Shown here in pieces: positions 48,536 to 58,498 of a DNA stretch of 64,000 nucleotides. The notes under the pieces are model-generated. The model did not search any database. It saw nothing but the letters and a program-made list of their open reading frames with translations, and was not told the origin of the DNA. Every line of letters starts with the position of its first letter. Within the stretch, counting starts at the first letter, position 1. The DNA comes from an uncultured Eubacteriales bacterium. GTDB taxonomy: Bacteria > Bacillota > Clostridia > Oscillospirales > Acutalibacteraceae. The translations under genes and the position numbers were made by a program. The stretch covers positions 1-64,000 of the forward strand of contig CATONX010000003.1 of assembly GCA_951801675.1 (NCBI GenBank), written 5' to 3'.

Positions 48536-50512
48536 TTAGTCTTCCTTAATGACGCCGAGCATATACGCGGCCAGCAGCCGCTTTAAATCCGCGATTTTTG
48601 CCAGAAGCTTGGCGCCGGTATCCGTTTGACGCACCAGGATGCGGTGCTGCGCGGTTTCATAGACCACCGAGGTGGAGATGATGTCTTTATTCTGCTGAAT
48701 GGCGGATACGGTAGAGTCAAAAGGCTCGTGGGAAGCGAGGCGGATGCCGTAGGAATTGTAAAACAGCGTATATCCGGCGATGCCGGTGGCCTTTTGGTAG
48801 GCTTTGCAGAAGCCGCCGTCGATGACGATGAGCTTGCCGTCCGCCCGCACCGGGTCCTCTCCGTCCCGGGAGCGCACCGGGATGTGGCCGTTGATGATGT
48901 GGGAATAGGGTTTGTCTCCCAGGCCGAATTCGCTTAAAATCTTCTCGCAGGTTTCCTTGTGCTGGGTTAAGGTGTAATACGCGTTTTTCGGCTCCACCCA
49001 AGTGGACTCGTCCTCAATCAGCATCCGCTCAAAGGTAGCCATACGCAGCCGGCCGAACAAAGGCGAGTTCTTCCCGCACCACAAAAACCAGAGAAAATCC
49101 TCCCCGTACTGCTTCTGAGAGCTGCCGGGGCGGCTGTAATACCCCTGCCGGGCCACTTCCTCCGCATAATCCACCAGCCGCTTGCCACAAAGGCGCTCCC
49201 CGCCGAAGGAGAACTCCATAAAGCTGCCGTCCTCCTGAAAGGGGATGCAGCCGTGATAAAGCAGGTTTCCGTTGAAGCATTTGTAAAGCCCGCCCTCGGA
49301 ATAGAGGAACCGGGTATGCCGCTGGAGCTTTTCGCTGCCCTTGAAGGAGGAAATGAGCTGCTCGACCACGCTTTCCTCTTCTTCGGTCAGCGCGTAAGGA
49401 TCCTTGGGGTCGATGGTGGGGAACTGGAAGTCCTTGAGCGGGTAGGTCTTTTCCCCGATGGTTACCGTGCCGTTCTGGTAATCCACCTTGTCGAGCAGAA
49501 GCCGCTCCTCCATCTGGAATTCCGGATGCCGCTTGATGATCTGCCCCTCCAGCTTGAACTGGATGACCAATATCGCCTTGTGCATCTTGGACACCAGCCG
49601 CAAATCCTTGGGCCCGTACTTCTTCTCGTCCTTGGCGTTCTTGGGCGCAAAGCAGGAGGAATAATGATAGGTCTCCTGGGCGAACACCGCCAGCGGCCGC
49701 AGATTGATGCCGTAGGCGTTCTCGATCACGTCTAAGTTGCTGTACTGCATGGAATTGTTGAGCACGTTTGCAATGCAGGCGGGGCTTCCTGCCGCCGCGC
49801 CCATCCAGAGAATGTCGTGGTTGCCCCACTGAATGTCCACGCAGTGGTGGCTCATCAGCCGTTCCATGATGATGTCCGGCCTGGGACCCCGGTCGTAGAT
49901 ATCGCCTACAATGTGCAGCCGGTCCACCACCAGGCGCTTGATGAGCCCGGCCAGTGCCTCGATAAAAGCGTCCGCCCGGTCCAGGTCCACAATGCTTTGA
50001 ATGATGCTCTCGTAATATTGCTCTTTGTTTTTAATTTCGTAGTTCGTATGCAAAAGCTCGTCGATGATAAACTGAAAGTCCGGCGGCAGCAGCTTTCGCA
50101 CCTTGGAGCGGGTATATTTAGACGCCACCAGCCGGCACACTTCAATCATCCGGTGGAGGGTCAGCCGGTACCATTCGTTCATGTCGGTCACGGCCTTTTT
50201 GACCTCGTCGAGCTTTTGATGGGGGTAATAAATCAAAGTGGACAGCACTGCCCGGTCCCGCTTTGACATGGAATTGCCGTAGAGGATGTCCACCTTTTCC
50301 CGGATCACCCCGGAGCAGTTGTTGAGAATATGCTCAAAGGCTTCGTATTCCCCGTGCAGGTCGCTCATGAAATGCTCGGTGCCCTTGGGAAGGCCCAGAA
50401 TGGCCTGGAGGTTGATGATCTCGGTGGAGGCCGACTGGATGGAAGGATATTCCTTTGCCAGCAGCTTTAGATAGCGCAAATCGCCCAATACCTCGGCTTT
50501 GTCACAGTTCAT
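48536..50512 (-). CDS. fbp: Fructose-1,6-bisphosphatase, class III
   Basis: [89 protein letters not shown]. Confidence 0.96.
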   Translation of the reverse strand: MNCDKAEVLGDLRYLKLLAKEYPSIQSASTEIINLQAILGLPKGTEHFMSDLHGEYEAFEHILNNCSGVIREKVDILYGNSMSKRDRAVLSTLIYYPHQKLDEVKKAVTDMNEWYRLTLHRMIEVCRLVASKYTRSKVRKLLPPDFQFIIDELLHTNYEIKNKEQYYESIIQSIVDLDRADAFIEALAGLIKRLVVDRLHIVGDIYDRGPRPDIIMERLMSHHCVDIQWGNHDILWMGAAAGSPACIANVLNNSMQYSNLDVIENAYGINLRPLAVFAQETYHYSSCFAPKNAKDEKKYGPKDLRLVSKMHKAILVIQFKLEGQIIKRHPEFQMEERLLLDKVDYQNGTVTIGEKTYPLKDFQFPTIDPKDPYALTEEEESVVEQLISSFKGSEKLQRHTRFLYSEGGLYKCFNGNLLYHGCIPFQEDGSFMEFSFGGERLCGKRLVDYAEEVARQGYYSRPGSSQKQYGEDFLWFLWCGKNSPLFGRLRMATFERMLIEDESTWVEPKNAYYTLTQHKETCEKILSEFGLGDKPYSHIINGHIPVRSRDGEDPVRADGKLIVIDGGFCKAYQKATGIAGYTLFYNSYGIRLASHEPFDSTVSAIQQNKDIISTSVVYETAQHRILVRQTDTGAKLLAKIADLKRLLAAYMLGVIKED

Positions 50513-51044
50513 GCTTTTTCCTCCCAGCGTGAGATGAATCAGGCAGCGGCTCTGAAAGAGCCAGCCTGTGCCCTGTTTTGCGTACTCCGCTTTGCCCCAT
50601 TTTGTCCAGCGTTTCCCGGAAAGGAAGGGACAGGGCGGTTCCCTCCGGGTAAAGCTCCAAAAGCGGGACGAGCACAAAGGCTCTCTCCAGCATCCGCGGA
50701 TGGGGAAGGGTCAGCTCCGCGTCGTCACACATGGCCCCGTCGTACAAAAGCAGGTCCAAATCCAGCGTGCGCGGCCCGTTTTGCATCCGCCGCACCCGGC
50801 CCGCCGCCGCCTCAATCCCCAGAAGCGCACCCAAAAGCGCATGAGGGGACAGGGCAGTGGACAGCACCGCCGCGCCGTTATAGAAGTTCGGCTGCGCAGC
50901 ATAGCCCACCGGGTCGGTTTCGTACACCCCCGAAACCTTCGTCACCTTCGTGCCTGGCAAAAGAGAAAGCGCATCCACCGCCCCCTGCAGGGCGGCCAGC
51001 CGGTCGCCTAAGTTGGCGCCCAGGCCGATGACCGCGTCCGCCAT
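50502..51044 (-). CDS. folK: 2-amino-4-hydroxy-6-hydroxymethyldihydropteridine diphosphokinase
   Basis: MADAVIGLGANLGDRLAALQGAVDAL...VYETDPVGYAAQPNFYNGA...RTLDLDLLLYD...LTLPHPRMLERAFVLVPL. Confidence 0.96.
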   Translation of the reverse strand: MADAVIGLGANLGDRLAALQGAVDALSLLPGTKVTKVSGVYETDPVGYAAQPNFYNGAAVLSTALSPHALLGALLGIEAAAGRVRRMQNGPRTLDLDLLLYDGAMCDDAELTLPHPRMLERAFVLVPLLELYPEGTALSLPFRETLDKMGQSGVRKTGHRLALSEPLPDSSHAGRKKHEL

Positions 51045-51048
51045 TCTC

Positions 51049-51417
51049 TCACACTCCCGTCCGTTTGCGTTTGAGCTGTACCGCCACCGTCTCAAAGTCC
51101 GCCGCGATGGGGGCCCGTGGCTTATAAAGAGTCAAACCCACTTCCCGGATTTCCGGGAAGCGTTCCAGCAGCGCGTCGCACACCGCTTGTCCCGCCCGTT
51201 CCAGCAGGTTAAAGCAGCTTCCCTGCATGGTGCTCACCGCCACCTTCGCCACCTCGGCGTAATTGATGGTGTCCTCCACATTGTCGCTGCGGCAGGGCTT
51301 GGAAAGGTTCACCTTCAGCGTAAGATCCAGCACAAAGGGCTGCCCCGCCTGCTTTTCGCTGTGAAAAACCCCGTGGTTGGCGAAAACGCGAAGTCCTTTT
51401 AGTATAATTTTATCCAT
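51049..51417 (-). CDS. folB: Dihydroneopterin aldolase
   Basis: MDKIILKGLRVFANHGVFHSEKQAGQPFVLDLTLKVNLSKPCRSDNVEDTINYAEV. Confidence 0.95.
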   Translation of the reverse strand: MDKIILKGLRVFANHGVFHSEKQAGQPFVLDLTLKVNLSKPCRSDNVEDTINYAEVAKVAVSTMQGSCFNLLERAGQAVCDALLERFPEIREVGLTLYKPRAPIAADFETVAVQLKRKRTGV

Positions 51418-51485
51418 AGGTTCCTCCAAGTAAACATCCAAACGAAAATTTAAGCGGCGAAAATATCGCCTTATCCCAGGGGCCG

Positions 51486-52328
51486 TTACCGAGAAAATCC
51501 CGTCTCCCGTAACACCGCGTCGGTCAGCCGTGCCGCCTGCACCGCTTCGAACACGTCGTGCACCCGCAGAATGTCCGCCCCGGCAAGCTGGGCGAGCGTA
51601 TGGGCCGCCACCGTGCCTCCCACACGCTGGTCGGGCAAAGCTGGGCAGGCGTCCACCGTCACTCGTTTGCGGGAGGCTCCCACCAGATATGCGTAGCCCT
51701 CCACCCGGGCGGTTTTGGAAAGAAGAAGCGCCCGGTTTTGCTCCATGGTTTTGCCAAACCCAATCCCCGGGTCCAGGCAGATCTGCTGCGCCTTTACCCC
51801 CGCGGCCAGCGCCTTTTCTGCCGCGGCAAGCAGGAAGTCATGCACCGCCTGCCCGATGTCCCCGGAGCCAGCGTACTGGGCTGTGTTGGCCGCGTCGCCC
51901 GGGTGCATCAGAATCAGACCCGCCTGGCAGCGGGCCGCAATCGTGAACATAGCTTCCTCTTTGCCGCCGGTGATGTCGTTTATGATGTGCGCCCCGGCCT
52001 TGAGGGCCCGCTCGGCCACATCGGGGTAAAAGGTATCGATGGAAATGGGGACGGAAAGCTTACCCGCAAGCCCTTCGAGCACCGGGCGCAGCCGTTCCCA
52101 TTCCTCGGAAGAAGACACCGGGGTAAACCCCGGCCGGGTGGACTGGGCGCCGATGTCAATCAGATCCGCGCCTTCCTGTTGCAGGCGCAGAGCGTGGGCC
52201 ACCGCCCGGTCGGGGTCGAGATACCGGCCCCCGTCCGAAAAGGAATCGGGAGTCACGTTTACAATGCCCATGATATAGGTCTTTTCCCCTAAAGGAAGGG
52301 AAAACCCGTTGCCGGAAAACTGCATGCG
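51486..52328 (-). CDS. folP: Dihydropteroate synthase
   Basis: YIMGIVNVTPDSFSDGGRYLDPDRAV...LIDIGAQSTRPG...SIDTFYPDVAERAL. Confidence 0.95.
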   Translation of the reverse strand, partial: RMQFSGNGFSLPLGEKTYIMGIVNVTPDSFSDGGRYLDPDRAVAHALRLQQEGADLIDIGAQSTRPGFTPVSSSEEWERLRPVLEGLAGKLSVPISIDTFYPDVAERALKAGAHIINDITGGKEEAMFTIAARCQAGLILMHPGDAANTAQYAGSGDIGQAVHDFLLAAAEKALAAGVKAQQICLDPGIGFGKTMEQNRALLLSKTARVEGYAYLVGASRKRVTVDACPALPDQRVGGTVAAHTLAQLAGADILRVHDVFEAVQAARLTDAVLRETGFSR

Positions 52329-52339
52329 CATCCCTCCTG

Positions 52340-52942
52340 TTATTTGCCGCTGAGCAGGGCCATAACCTCCGCCCTGGCCCGCGCGTCCGACCGCATCAGC
52401 CCCCGCAGGGCGGAGGTCTGGGTGCTGGCCCCGGCAGCCCGGGCGCCCCGCATGGTCATGCACAGGTGTTCGGCGTTGATCACCACCGCCACCCCATAAG
52501 GGTCCAGCTCGTCCATCAGAAAGTTGGCAATCTGGGAGGTAAGCCGCTCCTGCAGCTGGGGGCGGCGGGCAAAGCTGTCCACAATCCGCGCAAGCTTGGA
52601 AAGGCCCAGCACGTTTCCGCCCCGGGGGATGTAAGCAATGTTCGCCTTGCCGATGAACGGGAGCAGGTGATGCTCGCAGACGGAATAGAGCGGAATGTCC
52701 CGCACCAGCACCATCTCGTCATGCTGGGTGTCGGTAAACACCTTCAGGTGCCGCTTGGGGTCGTCGTTTAAGCCGGAGAAAATCTCCTCGTACATCCGGG
52801 CCACCCGCTCTGGGGTCTCCACAAGGCCTTCCCGGTCCGGGTTTTCGCCCACGGCCAGCAGGATTTCCCGCACCGCCGCTTCAATTCGTTTCTTATCCAC
52901 CAATTTGATCGTCACCGCCGTTTCTCCAGCGGCACACACCAC
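52340..52942 (-). CDS. folE: GTP cyclohydrolase I (FolE)
   Basis: GTG start after [65 protein letters not shown]. Confidence 0.96.
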   Translation of the reverse strand: MVCAAGETAVTIKLVDKKRIEAAVREILLAVGENPDREGLVETPERVARMYEEIFSGLNDDPKRHLKVFTDTQHDEMVLVRDIPLYSVCEHHLLPFIGKANIAYIPRGGNVLGLSKLARIVDSFARRPQLQERLTSQIANFLMDELDPYGVAVVINAEHLCMTMRGARAAGASTQTSALRGLMRSDARARAEVMALLSGK

Positions 52943-53030
52943 GTTCCGCCTCCGCCGCTGGGAGGATGCGGACCTTATGACAACGCGAAGGAGCGCCGTT
53001 TTCGAAAAAACGGCGCCGGAAGGGGGAAGC

Positions 53031-53234
53031 TTACCCCTTTTTCTTTTGCATCAAATACACGGGCCAAAGCAGGATAATGAACACCGCAGTGCCAAGCGAA
53101 ACACTGCCCGGTTTTCCGTCCACCTGCTCCTGTGCCGCCGCCGACTGGGCCTTCAGATAAAAGAAAAATCCGAAAACCAGATAAATGGCCAGCAAAATCC
53201 GCGCCACGACCCAAACGATATCCCAAACATCCAA
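53031..53234 (-). CDS. Small two-TM protein, unknown function
   Basis: [67 protein letters not shown]. Confidence 0.6.
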   Translation of the reverse strand: MDVWDIVWVVARILLAIYLVFGFFFYLKAQSAAAQEQVDGKPGSVSLGTAVFIILLWPVYLMQKKKG

Positions 53235-53248
53235 GGGAAAACCCTCCT

Positions 53249-54451
53249 TTATCCAGCGCTTGCAAAGTGCAGCAGAATGGTGATTACGTGCAGGTTTTCG
53301 TCCGCCGTACCGAAGCCCACATTGGTGTCGTCCAAAAGCGGGCTCTCCAGCGAAGCGTTTGCCTGAGTCAGCAGGGAAAAGATCTCATTGCCCCGCACGA
53401 TGGCATCATACGCGGCGTTTGCCGCCTCCGCAGAGGAAAAACGCAGCTCCAGAGTGGATTCTCCGCTCATGGCGCTCATGGCAATGGCGGAAACAATGGC
53501 CGCCCTGGTATCGTCGTCAAAAGCGTCGAACATCCGCCCCATCCGGGCAAAGTAATTGTTGTCCCCAGCCGTGCAGCCGGGAGCATCAAAGTCGGAATGG
53601 GTGGCGGCAATTTCTTCGTCGGTCAGGTTAAAGTAGAGGTGGCTGATTTCCTGGCCGCCCTCGGTCATGATGGAATCGTCCCAGGTGGCGTCCAGATGGT
53701 ACAAAGCCCCGTCCACCTTCACCAGGTTCCACATGTGCTCGTCACCGCCCGCCTTGCCGGAAATGAGGCTGCACCCCATCCCCGCCTTGCGAAGCAGCAG
53801 CTGCATGGCTCTGGCGTACCCTTCGCACACCGCCTTGCCTTCCACCAGCGCCCCGTACACCGTGTAGGCCTGGGGATACTCGCCGGTCTGGTCGGCTGCG
53901 GCGGCGCTGTCGTATTCCACCCGGCGTACCACCCAATCGTGTAAGAGAAGCTCCCGGTTGAATTCGTCCGCCCCTTCCGGCAGGACCGCCATGGCTTCGG
54001 CTACCGCTTCTTCCAGCTTTAATTGCTTTTCTTGCAGTTCTTCTTCCGAATCCACCGAATAGTCCAGATAAATGCGCACTTCCCCGTTGTCGGTGATCAT
54101 CTTTAAGGATTTGTGCAGCCAGAAAAGCTCCGGCATGTCCGCCATCACCGCGTTAAACGCATCGTCGATGTCCGCCATCACCGCTTCGGCCGGCAGCACC
54201 ACCGCCGAGCGGTTGAGGGAGTTGGCCGCGTAAACGATGCGCCGGTAAATGGTCTGGCCCAGTTCGCCGAGCCCCCGGTACTGGTCCGCCGTGTCCACAG
54301 CGATCTCCGCCTCCAGCGTGGCGGGATCGGAGGGGGAAGACTGGGAGGAAAGGGCAAAGTTCCCGCTTTGGGAGGGGCCGCCCCCGGTGGAACAGGCCGT
54401 AAGCGAAAAAGCCAGCAGCAAAGCAAGCGCAGCAGTATATCGTCTCTTCAA
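53249..54451 (-). CDS. Lipoprotein with transglutaminase-like domain
   Basis: Lipobox FSLTAC; ELLLHDWVVRRVEYD, GALVEGKAVCEGYARAMQLLLRKAGMGCSLISG, EHMWNLVKVDGALYHLDATWDDS. Confidence 0.88.
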   Translation of the reverse strand: MKRRYTAALALLLAFSLTACSTGGGPSQSGNFALSSQSSPSDPATLEAEIAVDTADQYRGLGELGQTIYRRIVYAANSLNRSAVVLPAEAVMADIDDAFNAVMADMPELFWLHKSLKMITDNGEVRIYLDYSVDSEEELQEKQLKLEEAVAEAMAVLPEGADEFNRELLLHDWVVRRVEYDSAAAADQTGEYPQAYTVYGALVEGKAVCEGYARAMQLLLRKAGMGCSLISGKAGGDEHMWNLVKVDGALYHLDATWDDSIMTEGGQEISHLYFNLTDEEIAATHSDFDAPGCTAGDNNYFARMGRMFDAFDDDTRAAIVSAIAMSAMSGESTLELRFSSAEAANAAYDAIVRGNEIFSLLTQANASLESPLLDDTNVGFGTADENLHVITILLHFASAG

Positions 54452-54469
54452 AAATCCGATCCTCCGTTC

Positions 54470-55399
54470 TTATCCTAAGGTTCTTCCGTAGGCGTCGGCG
54501 ATGGCGTGCACCGTTTCATCCGACAGGATGAACACCTGCTGCGCTGTGATTTCGCCGGTTACCTTGATCTGCTGGGCCACCGCCCCTTCCGTATTGAGAG
54601 ATACCAGCCGCTCCAGAGCGGGGGTCATCTTCAAAAGATCCAGCGCGCTGATGTCGGTGCGGCTTTCATTGAAGGCCAGGGAAAAGAGCGCGTCCTTGTT
54701 TTCCAGGTTGTTTTCGGTCATGTATTCGTTGAGCATGGAGCACAGCGCATAACCGGAGAAATCCCAGCTGCCGTGAAATTCCGCCCATCCGGAATACTTT
54801 GACAGGCTCACGAGCTGCCGCCCGTTTAATGACTGCTTGCCCTTGACCACGTTCACCGACTCGCCGTTTTCATCCGTGAAATTTACCGATTCCGGCAGAT
54901 CCAGCGTAGCCCCGCCGAACTTATTGATCACCGCCTGGGCGCCGGAAGCAGGTATGGAAACATATTTGTCAATCTCCACTCCAAGAAGCTGTTCGGTGGC
55001 CTCCTTCGCCAAAAGTATCCCGCCGTAGGAAAAGTACCCCGACAGGGTGTCGGTGCGGTCCTCCAGCGTCACCTGGGCAATGGGAGGTAGGGAAGTCACA
55101 TAGACCGCCCCCCGCTCCGGGTCGAGCCGGACCAGGGCGAAGAGGCCCGCGGAAGTTTTGTCGTTGCTGGTGCCCACCAGAAAAATATTGGTGCAGTCCT
55201 CTGCGGAAAAAACCAGTTCGTCGGACAGCTCCGAGGTGTTGAGCCGGTCAGGCTGCTTGGGCGGCGCGATTACCAGGAAATAAACCCCGGCAATGGCCAC
55301 AAGGGCCACGCATATGATGAGCAGCGTGGCGGTAAACAAAGCGATGTTCCCGAATACGCTGCGTTCCTTTTTCTTTTTAGCCGGTTGGCGGGATGGCAT
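54470..55399 (-). CDS. Divergent LytR-CpsA-Psr (LCP)-like membrane protein
   Basis: N-terminal TM; NIFLVGTSNDKTSAGLFALVRLDPERGAVYVTSLPP; INKFGGATLDLPESVNF; LNGRQLVSLSKYSG. Confidence 0.65.
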   Translation of the reverse strand: MPSRQPAKKKKERSVFGNIALFTATLLIICVALVAIAGVYFLVIAPPKQPDRLNTSELSDELVFSAEDCTNIFLVGTSNDKTSAGLFALVRLDPERGAVYVTSLPPIAQVTLEDRTDTLSGYFSYGGILLAKEATEQLLGVEIDKYVSIPASGAQAVINKFGGATLDLPESVNFTDENGESVNVVKGKQSLNGRQLVSLSKYSGWAEFHGSWDFSGYALCSMLNEYMTENNLENKDALFSLAFNESRTDISALDLLKMTPALERLVSLNTEGAVAQQIKVTGEITAQQVFILSDETVHAIADAYGRTLG

Positions 55400-55571
55400 A
55401 GCGTCCACTCCTGTTACCTTTATTTGTTTTGGTTTTGCCTGGCTTACTCGTTTGGGCGTACCGCCCACCTTTTCTATTATATACGGATATTCTGTCAAAG
55501 AAAAGCCTTTTCCCATTTGGGCAAGAAAACCCGTATGGGAAAAGGACAATTTTTCGATCAAGCCAAGGAGA

Positions 55572-57362
55572 TTACGCCCGGCGGCGCCGGCCAAGAAGGC
55601 CGAAAGCCGCGGCCCCGAAGAAGAGCACCGCCAGGGCCGGCGCGGTTTGGGCAAGACCAGTGTCGGGAGAAGGTTCCTCGCCGGGGGTGACGGGGGGCTG
55701 TGCTGTTTTGGCCGTCAGGTTGGGGGTATTGGCTGCCGCCGCTAAGGCGCCGCTGTCCTTTACAAAGGCCAGAATGGCTTCCTCGCAGGTGCCGTACTCG
55801 TTGACCGTCGGGGAGGCCGCCAGATCGGGATAATCAGAGCTGGTTGCCACGTAGTTATTGGTAGCCACCCGGTAAAGGGCGTTTGGATCCAGCTCCCTGC
55901 CGCCGATTTTTGCCGACACCACCCGGCTTCCCGCCTCTTTGGCCGGATCGTATTCCACCGTGATGCCGCCAAACTGCAGATAGCTGCCGGAATTGTCCGG
56001 CCAGGTGTACTGCATGGGATCTTCGCCGGATTCCACCGCTGCCAGCTGCTTATCGTATACCGCCTTGCTCTGAAGCCCAATTTCAATGGAGGTTTCCAGC
56101 GTTTTCAGCAAAGTAGCGCCGGTCACTTCTTTGACCACAATGTAGTTGCCGTAAGGAGAAATGCTGATGATGTTCTGATAGAGAATGTCCCCTTCATCCA
56201 TGCCGCCGCGGATACCGCCCGCGTTTTCCATGGCCACGTCCGCTCCGGTCTGGGCCAGATAGGAGGCGGTCACCACTCGGCCTATCTTCTGCTCGGCCAC
56301 CCGGATGTCTTCCCAGGAATAGGGCATGGCTTCCTCGCTGTGCCCCACTACCTTCTTGAGAATCCCAGCTTGGCGGGCTTTGATTTCGTCGATCTTCTCC
56401 TGTACCGCCGGGTCGTCGGGCAGAGCCTGACTGTCGGCGGCGGAAATGAGCTGTTCCTGGGTCAGTTCCGGGACCAGCTGGCCCTTCTGCGTGTCATATA
56501 CCAGCGAGAGCACGCCCACGTTTGCAAAATGCGAGCCGGTTTCCACAATGCGCACGGGCTTTCCGTCCAGGTCGGCGGCGTCCTCGTTGATTACCTTATG
56601 TTCATGGCCGGCGATCAGCAGGTCAATGCCTCGGGTCTGGGCGACAAACGCAGCACAGTCGAGATGATGGGAGAGCAGGATTACCAGATCGCAGCCCTCC
56701 TGGGTTTTCAGCCGTGCGGCCAGGTCATTTGCTGTCTGTACGTCGTCGAGAAATACCAATCCTTCCACGTTCCCGGGCGCAGTGGAAGAAGAAAGCTTGG
56801 GATCGTATACGCCGAACACGCCCACCCGGATGGTGGAGCCGTCCTCAGCCGGGATTTCCTTAATCAGATACGGGGTATCAAAAAAGGCGGAGCCGTCCTT
56901 TTCGGCCACGTTGGCGGCCAGAATCACGCCGCCGTTTTTCGCCTGTATAGAGGCGCCCAAGGCCTTGAGAGCCTCCTTGCCGTAGCTCCAATCGTGGTTG
57001 CCTGGTGTCATCGCGTCGTACCCCACCGCTTCCATCAGCTCTAGGATGCTCTGTCCCTTCTCCACCGTGGCGAAGGCTTGTCCGTGGAAGGTATCGCCCG
57101 CGTCCAAAACCAGGTCCGCGTCCGCCTGGTCGACGATGGTTTTGAGCTTTTCAAAGCCTACCGTAGTAGGTGCGCGGCCGCTGGAATCCGGCTGCTCGTA
57201 ATAGCCGTGGATATCGTTGGTGTGTACGATCTGAATGGTGGTCCGAGAGTCAGACCCACCGGCCGGCGCGGCGGCAGCGCAAACCGCACAGCCAAAGAAT
57301 AACGCGGCGCAGGTCAGCACCGCAAGAATCTGTTTTTTCAAGAAAGCGCACCTCGTTTCCAT
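55572..57362 (-). CDS. Bifunctional metallophosphatase/5'-nucleotidase with C-terminal sorting-signal-like tail
   Basis: QIVHTNDIHGYYEQ, DLVLDAGDTFHGQ, MTPGNHDWSYGKEAL; C-terminal SPDTG-TM-RRRR. Confidence 0.92.
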   Translation of the reverse strand: METRCAFLKKQILAVLTCAALFFGCAVCAAAAPAGGSDSRTTIQIVHTNDIHGYYEQPDSSGRAPTTVGFEKLKTIVDQADADLVLDAGDTFHGQAFATVEKGQSILELMEAVGYDAMTPGNHDWSYGKEALKALGASIQAKNGGVILAANVAEKDGSAFFDTPYLIKEIPAEDGSTIRVGVFGVYDPKLSSSTAPGNVEGLVFLDDVQTANDLAARLKTQEGCDLVILLSHHLDCAAFVAQTRGIDLLIAGHEHKVINEDAADLDGKPVRIVETGSHFANVGVLSLVYDTQKGQLVPELTQEQLISAADSQALPDDPAVQEKIDEIKARQAGILKKVVGHSEEAMPYSWEDIRVAEQKIGRVVTASYLAQTGADVAMENAGGIRGGMDEGDILYQNIISISPYGNYIVVKEVTGATLLKTLETSIEIGLQSKAVYDKQLAAVESGEDPMQYTWPDNSGSYLQFGGITVEYDPAKEAGSRVVSAKIGGRELDPNALYRVATNNYVATSSDYPDLAASPTVNEYGTCEEAILAFVKDSGALAAAANTPNLTAKTAQPPVTPGEEPSPDTGLAQTAPALAVLFFGAAAFGLLGRRRRA

Positions 57363-57417
57363 AGATTTTTGGTTCTTTCAGTATACTGGCATTTGAATTG
57401 AATAGCAAGGAGAAAAG

Positions 57418-57458
57418 GCACCCAAGCGCCGTTTGTAGCCCGAACGGCGCTTGGGTGC
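57418..57458 (-). terminator. Strong hairpin terminator
   Basis: GCACCCAAGCGCCGTTCGGGCTACAAACGGCGCTTGGGTGC followed by CTTTTCT on minus strand. Confidence 0.75.
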
Positions 57459-57537
57459 AAGCAGTGGAGAGAGCTCTCTTATAAAGGAAAAAATGCCGCA
57501 AAGCGTCTCCGATTTTTCCGCGCATCGGTCGAGCGTA

Positions 57538-58425
57538 TTATGCCAGCGGGACAATCATCGCCCGTCCCTCCTTTCTTTTATAAGAGAGAGCTCGGGCCTG
57601 AATGGAGAACTCAAAGAGCCGGCCGTTTTGGCCTTCTAGAAGCGCCTCAAACCGATACCCGTTTTCAGCGGGATAAATTTCGTCGTAAAGCCACCATCCT
57701 CCGTGCAGTGCCCGCTCCTTATTCAGCACCTGTGCGTCGTGAAAGAGGATCTCCACGATATTGGTAAAGCCGCCGGTATTGTTGAGCGTGATACGAAAAT
57801 CCGGTCCTGCCTTTCGGGCAGAGAGAACAATGCAATCGTGAAAATGAAAATCATCGACGAAGTCTGGATAGCCGTTTGGAAAGTTTTTTTGAAATTCCTC
57901 ATTGTATGCCGGAAAAGCCTGGTCTGTCTTTTCTTCGTTTGCCTGGCAGAAGGCCGTGATCTGTTCTTTGACCCTGGGCGACGCCACATCTAACGTCAAA
58001 ACGCGGATGTCCGCGACCTGGTCGAGAATCTCCTTGGGCAAAACCCTTTTCAGCTGCCGGATAAAACTTTGCTGCCTGCCCCGAAAGACCCTGCGCTCCT
58101 TTTCCAGATCAAAGGGCGGCTGGGCCGCCTGTTCTTCCAGGTATCGCCGCCGCTTTTCCATGTATTCGGCGACTGCGCGTTCCTTTTCTTCCTGAGTCGG
58201 TTCCACGCCGTCGAAGGATTCGATGCGAAACTCGGTGGGAAGGATTTCGTCAACGTTCATTTTGTAGCAATTTTTCTGAAGATTTACCCATTCCGCTTCC
58301 TTTTCCCGGTAGAGCTCCTGGTAAAGAGTCTCGGAAAAGGTCTCTGCCTGTTCAGCCGCATGAAGCAAAAGGTGCTGGCTGGTTTTTTGGCACAAGCCGA
58401 ACCATTCTTTCGTAAAATACTTCAC
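57538..58425 (-). CDS. DUF4085-like protein
   Basis: MKYFTKEWFGLCQKTSQHLLLHAAEQAETFSETLYQELYREKEAEWVNLQKN...; recognised by eye. Confidence 0.7.
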   Translation of the reverse strand: MKYFTKEWFGLCQKTSQHLLLHAAEQAETFSETLYQELYREKEAEWVNLQKNCYKMNVDEILPTEFRIESFDGVEPTQEEKERAVAEYMEKRRRYLEEQAAQPPFDLEKERRVFRGRQQSFIRQLKRVLPKEILDQVADIRVLTLDVASPRVKEQITAFCQANEEKTDQAFPAYNEEFQKNFPNGYPDFVDDFHFHDCIVLSARKAGPDFRITLNNTGGFTNIVEILFHDAQVLNKERALHGGWWLYDEIYPAENGYRFEALLEGQNGRLFEFSIQARALSYKRKEGRAMIVPLA

Positions 58426-58498
58426 AGGATATGCTCCTTTCTTAAAGAACCTGGTTTTGTAGCAGTTCGTGTATCATTCGGATGGCGCACGTTTTCAC

